From: Mesocentrotus franciscanus
Lineage: Eukaryota; Echinodermata; Echinoidea; Camarodonta; Strongylocentrotidae
Length of the DNA: 64,000 bases
Assembly: GCA_037976565.1 (NCBI GenBank)
Contig: CP137675.1
Span: 26,975,158 to 27,039,157, forward strand
Direction of reading: 5' to 3'
The position numbers and the translations under genes were made by a program. The number at the start of each line of letters is the position of its first letter. The stretch's first letter is position 1. Of the stretch, positions 23,401 through 36,300 are shown one piece after another. Under the pieces are notes generated by a model. It was not told the origin of the DNA. It saw only the letters and a program-made list of their open reading frames with translations, and ran no database searches.

Positions 23401-26400
23401 ATTCATAAATGAATTAATTCATTAAATAATCAATTAATAATAATGATAAATAATAAATACATTTTCTACAATCGCTCCTACTTGTCACAATGCCAGCGCA
23501 GAAGACAACAATTCAAGCTGAAACAGGATATCGTGTTTGTATCCATTTCTGTCATGTAAATTGTAATATTAGTATTCCGGGTTAGTACGTTTATGTCATT
23601 CGGCGGTGATATCTAATGGCAATTTATTCCATAGGTAAGGTCTAGCATGTGGGAATGACCAAAACTTTTTAGAAACAATTAACGAGCCATTTACGATTTC
23701 AATCTTTACATTTCCGACCTCGTGACATGTTCTTACCGTAACATGTAGGTAGTGTATCAGGAGACAGGACACCATTATCACAAGAGAACTCTGTGGCCCT
23801 GGCCGTACCCGTGGAATAGCCAGCGTCACACGTTACGTTGAAAGTTGCACCATGCTTGACTGTACCACCCGATGAATAATCTGAATCCGGTACAGCACTC
23901 ACATCGCAATTTGCTGAAGAAAGGAAATATTGTATTAATGTCAATTTCAATGTTTAAATCAGGAACGTTTTTCTAAATTTTCTTTTAATTTGATTCTCAG
24001 TGTCATATTAATTACCACGAAACATCTGCTTTTTAGTTGTTGTTATCATGGATTGTGAATCATTGGAGTACCTGTGAAAAAAGTGTTATGTCCTTTTAAA
24101 AATGCTATAACTGTATTTTCACTACTAGTTCATATGCTGATTATTTTGGAAATTTCAAATGGTAGGTGCTTAAAGTACAGTCATGTACGATATGAAGCCC
24201 AACCCAACCCTGCTAAAACATATCATCCAAGTTATGTTTGAAGGGGGAAAATCCACTCAATGTGCATGTCAAACGCCAATGTCGTTCTGACATCTCTGCC
24301 AATAAATTTTCTAAATCATAAAAACACATTCCACAAGGCTCTCAAAAATTGACCTAAGCCTCTATCACCCCTGCGAATATTACAATGAAGTATTGTGACA
24401 TGTATAGGATATACAATATAGTACTGAAACTGTCCTTTAGTTTATTTCTAGGTATGTGTGTTGTATCTATATAGTCGTTAATTTTCTCTTTTTTCATATT
24501 TTTATCTTCAGATTTCAAATTAAAGCCCCTTTAAAGTGTTAGGGGCCCCACAAATCGCTAACAAAATTTGATGACAACATTTTACACAAATGTTATAATA
24601 TTAATAATGTGAATGAGGATGTTATTTAACACACAACTTTGCAAGGATTTTCAAATAAATGTGTTTGAAGCCGAATTTCGATGAAAGAATAGAGAATTCA
24701 GGTTTTGTGTTGTACGCAGAAAAACCTAATTTTTGTATTCTTTGATCATTATTCGTTTTCAAATAAATTTATTTTGAGAATCCTTGCAGAGTTCAGTGTT
24801 AAATTTCATCCTCCTTCACTTCATTATACAATTGAAGTGAAATTTTGCCTTGAAAGTTTTGGGGCTCCCAACACTTTAGAGACGCTTTAACACCCAGTAT
24901 ATTAGTTTTCTTAAGAACCTACTACTTTGATAATAGATGTAAACACGCACGTATAACACCCGGTGTATTGGCTTATTAACCCTAATAAGGCCGGGGGGCC
25001 ATTATGCCCCCCCCCCCTCCGCGATTTTTTTGTTGTTGTTGTTGTTGATTGTTCGGGAACGCATACGGATGACGCCCCGCCGCTTCATGACTTTTTTCTT
25101 TCGAGTCTTGCGCATCTTTAATTTTTTTTTGTTGAAAATCGGACCTACCGTTACAAAGTCACGTGACCTTTTGTCTTTACATGTCGGCCCGAAAATCGCT
25201 CATTTTCGTGATTTGTGTACAAAACATATGGAAATATCATTTTTCCTAATAAGAGATAAAACATTGGTTATTTGGTCTTGTTTAAAGTTTAGGTGTTTGT
25301 TTTGGGGGTCAAATTAGTTGAATTATACATCGTAGTAAGAAATGAAACAAAACAACAAAAACAATGAAATACATAAGTTAAAAAAACAATGAAATACATA
25401 AGAAATTATCAAAACAAGAGATAACATAAGGAATAACCTGGCTCTTCCTAATGTTTTTGTCGTATTATTATTCCAAATGGTCTAACAAATATATGTAGTG
25501 GAAAAGAAAGCCTAAATATGAAGAATATATGATTTATGGGTAAAAAACTGAATTTTGTGGACCTTATTTGCATAATTTACCATAAATATGCAAATGAGTA
25601 AATTTATCAAAAAAAAGGAAATTACCATAGTATTCTATACACTTCACTTGACATGCATGCAATTTTTCGCGGCGATCGGCCGTTTCACGGCCGAGATCTT
25701 AGGGGGGCCATAATGGCCCCCCGGACGTATTAAGACCTCAAATAGCCCGGCCTTTTTAGGGTTAAGAACCTACCATTTTCATAAGACATCTTAAGCACCA
25801 ACGTTTAATAACCGGTGTATTACCTTTCTTAAAAACCTATCACTTTTAAAACGCATCTTTAACACCAGAGTTTAACACCCGGTATACTTACCTTTGCAGA
25901 TTGGTTCATCGTCATTCCAATTGCCGTCATCACACGTGATGGATGAGGAGCCAACCAAAGTAGAACCATTGTTACACGTGTATGACACCTGTTCGTCGTG
26001 GTAGAAAGGGGTTGAATCTCCATAGCGGACTCCGTTGTCAAAACTAGCACTCAGAGGGGGACAGTTCTCTGTGTCCATGAGTAATGTTTATAACCAGTTT
26101 ATTAAGGAGGGCGATAACTCTGAACATCAAGAAAAATAACTGTTATCGAAAAAAGTATAATAAGACGAGAGCAAATATAGTACACAATGTGGACATTATT
26201 TCATTAGTGATAACTAAGTGGAAATTAATATAAAAGAATAATATGTGTGTAAGGTCATCATTATTTGATTTAATTCTGTGTTTATTATTTGTTCCATTCA
26301 TATGTTCTGAACTAAAGTATGGGAGAATCGTTTATAGTCCTCCTGGCTACAATGCCTGGGGTCTCAGTCATGTAGAAATACTGTAAGCATGTGTGACCAC

Positions 26401-29400
26401 AGGTTTTTCAGACACCTCCTAAACGAGGATTTCTTCTCAAGCTAAAATACATCCTAAATGAGGATTTCGCGTGTTTTTTCCCGAATTAACATCCTAAACA
26501 GGTATTTCACAAAAGTGTACTCCTAAACAAGTATTAATTGTTAAATTGTAACCCCTTGAGCATTTTGAAGTGCGATAGCGATTACCATTTGAGTTGTTGA
26601 CAATGTACCCCCATCCTCTCCTACCGGCGCTATAGTTCTCTTTAGAACTCTAAGCTCAAGAAAGATTGCCAACAGTCCTTTTCAGGACTCCCCAATCCTC
26701 CCCCTCTCACAGGTCATGGTGCAACCAAGCTAGGGGCTTCTTTATGTGTTTTTACATTAGCAAGCTGACGTAACCGAAAGTTATAGACAACCAGCTTCCC
26801 GGCCAGCTTTCAATTCGGAGTCGGGATCTAGAAAAAAAACCTAAACGCGTACAGCAGGATTTAGAAAAAGTACCCTTTTTCTTGAAAATTGACGTTTTTT
26901 AACCCCTTAATTTTTGACCGCGTCAAATCTTTAAAAAAAAACTTTAAACGCGTTTTCTTGGTCACGCATGCTAACCGTATATATATTTGACTGAGACCCC
27001 TGGGAATCATTACCCCTTTTATTCCCCGTATGGCCCTGAGGGCTATAAAATACCCCTAAACTCGTACACCGGCGCGTATAATTATACAGCAGGATTTTGA
27101 AAATATTACAATTTTTCTTGAAAATGGCCCCAAATGGACGCTTTTGAACCCCTTAATGCGACACCGCGCGTTCCACGTTCAATCTAAAAAAAAACACCCC
27201 TTTATACGCGTTTTCTTGGTCACGCATGCTTACAGTATTTATATTGGCTGAGACCCCCGGGCAACAATGTGGCAGAACCTTAAAGACCAGTGTTCTATTC
27301 TGAATCTGCGCATTCAAAAAGAAATTTCTTTTTTAGAGCAAATAACTGTAAATACTCTTGAGGTAAAAAAAAGGAGCATGTCCACCTGGTATCAACAAAT
27401 TATTGGTGGAAGCCGAAAAAAGGCCAGATCTTTTGCTTTCGAGCATTGTTCTAGCTGCATAGATTTTATGTCAAACTCTTGCCAATTTTCACGAGCAGGA
27501 GATGGAATGGATATTTGATTATTACCGTAACACACTGGAGGGTCGTCGTTGAAAGTGCCGTTGTTACATGTCAAGTCGTTATCGGAGCGGGTACCGGTTG
27601 TGTAACCGGCGTCGCAATTGACCCTAATCTTGGAAGCGTGGTCGACCGGAGGTAGTTGCGCAGCGTAATCGGAGTTGTCCACGACAGGCGGACTACACAT
27701 ACCTGATGAACGATGAAAAGACATGTGATAATACTTCCACTTGTGTAATGTATCACTTGTAAGAATGTGTTGGCAATTGCAAAGGCTTTTGAAAAATCAC
27801 AACTCAAAGGCATTATCAATACCCTATTTGGTATGCTATGGACATCCATTTCGGAATATTATACGTGAAATTACGTAGTATGTCATTGTGCCGCTTGCAC
27901 ATTTCAAAAGGTGATGAGCAAGGCTATTGAAATTGCCTTAATTTGATTTCCGAAAGTTTCTTTGTGATTGTGTTATGTATTATGGGTTATTCGTAACATA
28001 TTAAAGTGTGTTTACGATGATCTGTCGGGTGTGTGCTATGTGTGTGTAGGTGTGTGTTGGGGGGGGGATGGAAATTCATAAGAATAAAAAAGAAGGATGG
28101 GTAGAGGAATGTAGAGAGAGAGAGGGGAGAGCCAAATTGAGAAAGGGGGAAGAGTAGGAAGGATGGAAGGGGAGAGGGAGAGGGCTGGTGCGATTGGACA
28201 AGGATAGGGAGAGATTCAGGTTAGAATGTGGTTTGATTATCAAACTAATAAATCCATAATCCATAATAGCAAAGAAAATGCAACATTTCTGTTACAGTCC
28301 GTGTTAAAGCCCCTCTGCACTACTTGTAGATACTTGCTCCCTCTATATAGAAAACAATGCCTAAGCGGTGCCCGTTGGTCCCCCATGATCCTCTTTTTCT
28401 TATGTTAATCGAGAGCCGAGTTGATGAGATAACCACCTGTCAGTGACCACGCTAATCCCTCTAATCCCTCCTGGGCAAACTAGTGCAGAGGGGCTTTAAA
28501 GCATAACAACACTGTGTAAATAATGTGTTTGTTGTTGATGTTTAAATGTATCTTTTTATTTATATGTACATGTACATTAATTTTGTAGAGGACCCCGCTG
28601 AAAACCATTTTCTATTGAATGGGCCATCTTTATTAAATATGTTAACTTACTAAATAAATGAACAACTTACATAAATAGATAAATAAATAAAAAGGCTAAC
28701 AAATACGTGGGGAAAAAACGTGATGCAGGCGCGTTCACATTGCTATTTGAAACGAATTATATGTATATTATGATGGTGGTAAACGAAGTTGGGTTGAAGG
28801 AGAAGTAGAAGAAAAATCTTACTGTAGCAGGATGGTTTGGTTGGGGGATCATAGACTCCACTGCGGCAAGTTGTTGTCGATACCCCGACCAATGTAAAGT
28901 TCGTGTTACATTGATAGGTGAGAACCTCGCCGTTACTGAAATAGTCTTGATCTGGATTCACGCCTCCATTGGTCAAAGTGGGTTGGGCACAATCGGCTGT
29001 TATTGAAACAGATTGGAATATAATAATGATATTGGTTGTAATAATGATAATTATAACAATAATAATAATCATATTAATCATAATAGTAATAATAATAGTA
29101 ATAGTAATAACAATACTAATGTTAATAACGTTAACAGCAGCAACAGCAACAATAATAATAATAATAATAACAAAATATATATATAATAATCACGTACCCG
29201 TCCCATGGGAAGTTCAGGACGCCTACAAAGTATTATTATAGTATTATTACCCTGAATTTAGCCTAGCTGCCCTAAGGCGCTAAAATCATTCAAGGAATTT
29301 CTTCCTACCAGGTACCCATTTACTACACCTGGGTGGAGAGTGGCAAATGCAGATTAATGTCGTGCCAAAGAACATAAGTGCCGCGGTGGGAGTGGAACCG

Positions 29401-32400
29401 CAAACCATGCGATCCACATTCGGGTGACGTATCAACTAGACCACGACATCTCTCATATAGTAAGGAGTAATGACATGGAATGCTTTCGACTATATTTTAT
29501 CTCATATACTAACTATAAATCTAAGTCCCTTATCAGTGAGAAACGCTGTTTGATTTGTGTCTGTAAAAAAAGACCGCGTTTTATGATTACTGCGATAATA
29601 ATGGAATATATTATTGGGGATATATTTTGTATTTAGACGTATTGTGTCTTTAGTAGTGCCAAGAAACAAAAATCTACCAAAAGTTGTTATTCTTATATGA
29701 TAAAAACTATTATTAAAATTTGTACCTCATAACGAATGCAAATGTTTAGAATATTTCATAGTTATCGAATTATCAAACGGCCAATTGAGCTTAATAAATA
29801 ATTTTTTATACAAATTGTGTTACTTTGACTTTCTTTTTAGATATCTTCAAGTCTAATCAATGCGATGACTTAAATTGCCTGTTCAAAGAAAATTACAAAT
29901 ATGGCAAATAACGTATCACTAGAAACTGGTAAGCTAACAGATGGCCATAATACAAGTTTTAGGTCAACTACATATCGGGTGCTTTATAAAAATACAAATA
30001 CAATCACCTCCATAGCAGCTGGGATATGCGAGAGATTCGCCAGAAAAATAACGATGTTTTAATGCCGTCACAATATGAACCAATCCTGCCCAAGCAGACG
30101 ACATCCCATAAAGAATGAACATAATTGCAATGCTATTATTTCTCAAATTATAATGAGTTTAGTGTATATAAATTTGATGGAATTTTACACCATTCAAAAA
30201 GGGATATGAAACCGATTCTGATAACTAAATTATTTTGTTTGTAAATACACAGGATAGGGGTTAATAAAGAATCAGAGAAACCACATTTTCAAATTTAAAA
30301 CCTCCGGAATAATAGCATGGACAGCAATTGTTCCTCTTGAAACGCCGAACATACCGCGGTGTATGCAGCTGAAAATACAATGGCGTCTTATTTTGTTTAC
30401 AAGCGACGGATTCCTTTATTTTGTTATCGCTGCATTTTTCATTAAAATAATACCATGCACGGGATTTAGAGTGAGGCAATAGATTAAACATTTAGCCTGA
30501 CGGTAGTGAATAAAGAGAAATAACTGAAGAGAAGATCATAAAACAGGCACTGAAAATGTGTGAGATGTCATGGGACATCGTCTGCTTGTGCAAATCATGT
30601 TCAACATGTGACGTCACACATATCAGCAGCGTTCGGAGAGCTTTTCAGGTGCTATGCCGGGGCTGTATTTCAGCGTTTTGTGATTGATAATAATCATTAC
30701 TTCGAATATTTCCAAGCATTGAATTTTGATAACCTTGTCCAATCAAAGTTACACCTTTGCAATAATGACAATAAATTTAGTTTTTTAAATCAATGAACCT
30801 TCTCTTTAATAGTGATGTATGTAATAACTGGTAAATAGGACGGGGTTCTTCCAGACATGCATGACAGTGTGATAGATTCAGCAGTTCTGTTTTGCTCGAA
30901 AATAGTCGCAATAACTCGCACATTTTGAATAGGCGACGTACAAGACTATTGAAAATGCCTTAGGTTGATTTTGTTTCTCGAATGTAGTTGTCATCGCATT
31001 GACCCTTTTTCAAGTTGGTGGGGTGAGTACTCTACTGGCTACGCCACTAGTAAATTTTCGTGTATTGTGATTATTTCTACCCGTGACAAAAACATGCACA
31101 ATTCAGTATAATTTCATACAAAGTGTCATACAAAAATAATTATGTAGCGGTTAACAGTAGCAACAGAAAAAAATATTCGTTACAAGCAACGAAAAATACA
31201 TCAATGCAATTCTCATTTAATTGTTTATATTAAATAGTCTATATAGATACTAATTAGTGATTGGTCTAAGCGCCATCACGTGACTAGAGCTGCAAGGATC
31301 TCCAACGTTATATTGCCCGATTGACGTCACCTCGGTCCGTTATATTGGACCGAGGAGCGTCATCACTACGTCATACTGCCTGGCTGCCGCGCGCAGTGCG
31401 CTGCATTCATGCAGCGCAGAAAACATACTACACAGCTACGCGCCTCGCCGAAATTGATTTCAGTATTTGAGTTAGTGTAGGTCTAGATCTAGATCTACAT
31501 GACACAAAATGTCGTATCTTTATAGACTATATAATATAACAGATATTGCCTGTTGTATCGCTTTAATAAATAACATTTCATTTTCCCTCCAGAGTTATAT
31601 GTTTCCCTCGGGACAATATAACTCTGTCGGGGAAGTGAAGTGTTATATTCAACCTCTAGGCAGGCAATATCTGTATAATTTAATATTTCCATCACGGCAA
31701 GATGTTGCCGAACAAAATAAGAATAAACATTAAAATACATGAAAATACAAATTTCATTCAACAAAAACAAAAAAGCAAGTAAAATGGATTGTCGATATAA
31801 AGACATCTAAACCAATAAACATAATCAACTCGAAGTTCGCATAATTATTGCACTGATGGGGTTCGATAGGGAGATAGAAGTATAAAATATAGGGAGGTAC
31901 CTGGCTAGGAAGATAGAAAGGGGAGGGAGAAGTTTTAGGGTGCATGAGAGCAAAATAATGTGAAAAACGAAAGGATGAAATCGGACAGAAACGAATTTGA
32001 TGAAGGGAACAGGTAAGGGAGAGAGGGGAAGGGAGAAAAAGAAAGAGAGAGAGTGAGAATTGGAGGGAGAGAGAACGAGAGAGAGAGAGAAAGAAATATG
32101 GGTGGAAAGAGCCGGGGTAATAGACAAGAAATTAGATAAAAATAGTTTTAAGTACATTCCAAAACTAATTTAAGTAATCCATGCGTAGCACGAGGAAAAT
32201 ACATGGAGGAGATGATTAAAACACAGAGCTTGAATTTCATGGACCTCAACCTGAATGATACTTAAAACGAATACAAGGAACTTACCTTCGCAAGTGGGTA
32301 AAGTGGACGGATTCCAGACCCCACCCGATTCGCAAACCGCTTCGGATGGGCCTCCCAACGAAAACCCGTCGTTGCAGGCGTATGTGATTCGGGTATATAG

Positions 32401-33305
32401 GTCATATGTAGTAGTATTAGGAGTGATAGTGCCGTCTGTTGGTACCGTAGGTTGGGCGCATGTAGTCACACCTACAGCAACACAAATGTCAAAACCCGTG
32501 ATATGTATTAGAATATTAGTAGAGGACTAGTGTATTTGATATTATTATTAATATTATCAATATTATTAATGTTATTATTATTTTTATTATCATTATTATC
32601 ATCATTACCATCATCATCATATAAAAGAAAATGTAATTGTAATGTGGCATTCACATACTGCTACGTGTAAATATCATAAACTGATTTACGACGTTATAAA
32701 ACGAAGAAGAAGAACACAAAAGAAAACTAAATTCGGGGGGTATAGCTCCTACCTTCGCATGTCGGTGCGAACGGAAATTGCTTTTACCAAACCTTCTCTT
32801 TATTTTTTTTCTGGTTCTGTCAAAAGCAGCTAAACATCAAAATGGACTTACTCCATAAGTTCTGAAATTCCGTAGGAGCCAATGAACCAACGTGTAGATA
32901 CCATTTACTGATTTGCGACGGTATAAAAAAAAAGAAGAAAATGGGGGATGGGGCTATAGTACCTACTTTCGCATGTCGGTGCGAATGGAAATTGCCAAGT
33001 CCCACTGTTGCATTGGTTGTAAGGGGTCCCTCAGATCACCAGTACAGCCATAGAGCACTTGAGATCCGGTGGTATAGCACTCTTGTATTGGGCTTATGCT
33101 ACCTCCAGAACCCAGAACCGGTGATAAGCCATTGGTACCGTCGTAACAACAATCTAAATAAAAAGGAAAACCATAAATTATCTGAAACAGGTAACGATTT
33201 CTAATTATATATAAGCGCGTTTTTCGAAAAAAATAAAAATAAATCTGATTTGGCGTGTTTTTTGTCTCCGCGGAATTCTTTTCATTTACAATGGTTTATA
33301 TCTAA

Positions 33306-33345
<40 letters not shown>

Positions 33346-36300
33346 CATGATATAATGTCTTTGTTGTTGCATTACAAGCCCGATTGTAGTTTCGTGAATA
33401 GAAAAAAGAAATAAAAAAAAACATTTAAAGATTATCTCGAACCTTGTCAATATTGTGTTTTTAAGAGTAGAATGGTGTATTTCATACCTGATCCTGTGCA
33501 CGTCGCTCCATTGGCTTCATTGAAAAGAATTATAGATAAAATAAATCGGTTAAACAAAAGATAGGAGTTTGACAGTCATAATATGCAAGTCCAGTAATTT
33601 TATTCTTATAACTAACAAAGCGTCAAAAAATGCAATTACAAAGAAACTTAGTTGTGATTCAAAGTATGGGCTGAAAATATGTTATAAAGAATAACTGATA
33701 AAAATCGAAAATAATATCGCTAGTGATATTCGTTTGTCTCGCAATGTATGGTCAATAAGGATCTAAAAGATCACGACGTTTCGTGCGCCGCTGCGACACT
33801 TCGTCAGGTGATAAAATCGAATGTAAGCAAGCGTCTTTTATACTCTACGGGAGGACCGGCGGTCAGTTAATTCGATCAATAATTGGAACAATAGCGCACA
33901 AGGCCTATTGGCCGACGCACACGGTGCTCAACCAATCAGCAGGCCGCTGGCTCGGCTCGCCTGCTGGGCGGAAACAATAGCGTGCTCAAACCAATCAACG
34001 GGCCGCTGGCTCGGCCCGCCTGCTGATTGGAATCGACCGGTGCTGGCCGACTGGACGGGGAGTGTCATGGCGGCGTATCGTACGCATCCAAAATTCGGTG
34101 ATATCGATCCCGTTGTCTCTGTTTTTTTCTTCTTCTGTATAAAGGTTCATACTATGAACAGACAGAAGGGGCAGCCATGGGCAGTCCGGTCCCGGCTGTC
34201 GTGGCCAACCTATACATGGAGAGTTTCGAAGAAGAAGCGTTAGACACATGTCCCCTCTCTTGCATGCCTCGTGTTTGGAAGAGATACGTATATGACACCT
34301 TCATCATAGTTCCCAACTCTGAAACAGATAATCTGCTTAAACACATGAACAACCTCCAACCATCCATCCAGTTCACATCAGAGATAGAGTGTAAAGGGAA
34401 GATAGCTTTCTAATGGGGCGTTGCAAGAAAGTTGCAATCAATTGCAAATCTCCAAAATCAAGCGCAAGTCTTGCGATTAATTGCAAATTTGCAATTGATC
34501 GCAACTCAACGTTCTTGGATCGCCCCATTAGTAAGAGAGAGAGAAAGAGAGGGGGAGAATAGAAGCTAGATCTAGTTAATTTCATTGAATTGTCAAAAAC
34601 TTAAATCCTAACAAAATCCAAGGAAATTTAGGAGACTATTTGGGCGTTGCAAGAAAGTTGAGTTGCAATCGATTGCAAATATCAGTTGCAAATTTTGCAA
34701 ATTGCAATCAATCGCAACTTGCAATCAATTGCAACTTTCTTGCAACGCCCCATTAGACACTTTATTTATAGACACGACAACCATAGGCTCTCCACTTCAG
34801 TCTATAGGAAGCCTACCCACACAGACCAGTACATAGCGTTTGACTCTCACCATCCCATATCGGTGAAGAGAGGTCTAGTGAAATGTCTATTTGACAGAGC
34901 ATCACGCATTGTGACAAGTCCACAACAGCCATGCAAAAAACGGACCCGTGTCCACAGTGCCCTGAGTCTTAACGGTTACCCACGCCGTTTTGTACACAAC
35001 ACCAAGAAAGGGTCGTCGGAACCCAGGGATCAGAAGGTATACAAGACATTCACAGTCTTGCCGTACATTGATGGTGTCTCCCAACAAATTAAGCGCCGCC
35101 TAGAGAGCCATGGCATCAGAACGGTTTTCAGATCAGATACCACCCTACGTCAACCACTAACACGCCCCAAGGATCCAATTCCTCCACACAGACGGGACGG
35201 CATTGTGTACAACATCCCCTGCAAAGGATGTGATAAATCTTACAGCACGCTATTGTTTCCGCCCAGCAGGCGAGCCGAGCCAGCGGATTGGTTGAACACC
35301 GTGTGCGTCGGCCAATAGGCCTTGTGCAGTATTGTTCCAATTATCGATCGAATTAACTGACCGCCGGTCCTCCCGTAGAGTATAAAAGACGATTGCTTAC
35401 ATTGGATTTTATCACCTGATGAAGTGTTGCAGCGGCGCACGAAACGTCGTGATTTTTTAGTTGCGAGACAAACGAATATCGCTAGCGATATTATTTTCGA
35501 TACTACATCCGCAATGAGTAATTTATTTAGCAATAATAAAAATATTAGTACAGGAGAGTAAACACATTGGTTTTCTTTTGTTTCCAAAATAAAAAGAACA
35601 CCTTTGTAAAGATGGTTCAAAAAGCGGGTTTCGATTTTTGTCAGTGCCTCCTGTCATGTTTATTCATTTTCCTTTTCTCGATAACATTGTTGATAAATTG
35701 TCTACCATAGCTTGCTATTCCATTTGGTGGGTGGTTGATGTAGATTTAAACGACATGTGTCTTGTCCAATATCACACAGCCTTTCATCTTCAATAAGTCC
35801 TGAAGTAATTACAAAAATTGAAAATCTAGTTGAATCCCTTTTCTTTAGTTACTAATTGGAAAATGTTTAGTCACTTTGAACGAGATGACTGTAGCTTCAT
35901 ATGGACATATGAATGTCCCGAGCAAGAGCTGTACGAAACCATTAATCAAACACATGATTAATTGACGCAGAATAAGCTGATCAATTGAATGGATATCAAT
36001 TACAGTAAACCAGTTTTATATATCTTTTCAGCTTATTCCCCTATATCAAAATAAAACAATAAGATTTGGGTGTTCCACTCATGTATCATGAGTTCTAAAT
36101 AAAGCGACCATTTTCATACTCACTATTTGTGCAATCACCGTTTACACCTGAAACAAAAGACAAAAAGAAACAAATAAATTATATAAGAACTATTCCCCGA
36201 CATGGACGATTAGTATTTTTAAAGACGGCATGAAACAAAAAACTATCTCTCCACTTGAACTCATTACAAAAAAGCGATGAAAACGAAAATCATAACTGCC

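Larger units (their letters stand above)
33704..35501 (+). mobile_element. Penelope-like retroelement (PLE), degenerate, with inverted terminal arms
   Basis: Terminal arms of about 280 bp (33704-33987 and 35244-35501) are inverted copies, each carrying a hammerhead ribozyme. Between them on the plus strand are pieces of a PLE protein. PLEs are retroelements combining a telomerase-related reverse transcriptase with a GIY-YIG endonuclease, and hammerheads are known in their terminal repeats. This copy is cut short at the endonuclease, frameshifted and interrupted by another element, so it is dead. It lies in the m1-m2 intron of gene B. Confidence 0.85.

Noticed and set aside
31495..31806. 103-codon minus-strand frame
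   Set aside because: Lies over a hairpin cluster; its complementary strand is equally open and no domain is recognisable.
33286..33501. Frame with IYIYIYI run, and similar frames at 5920 and 8315
   Set aside because: TA repeats read through an m2 microexon and its intron; not a protein.
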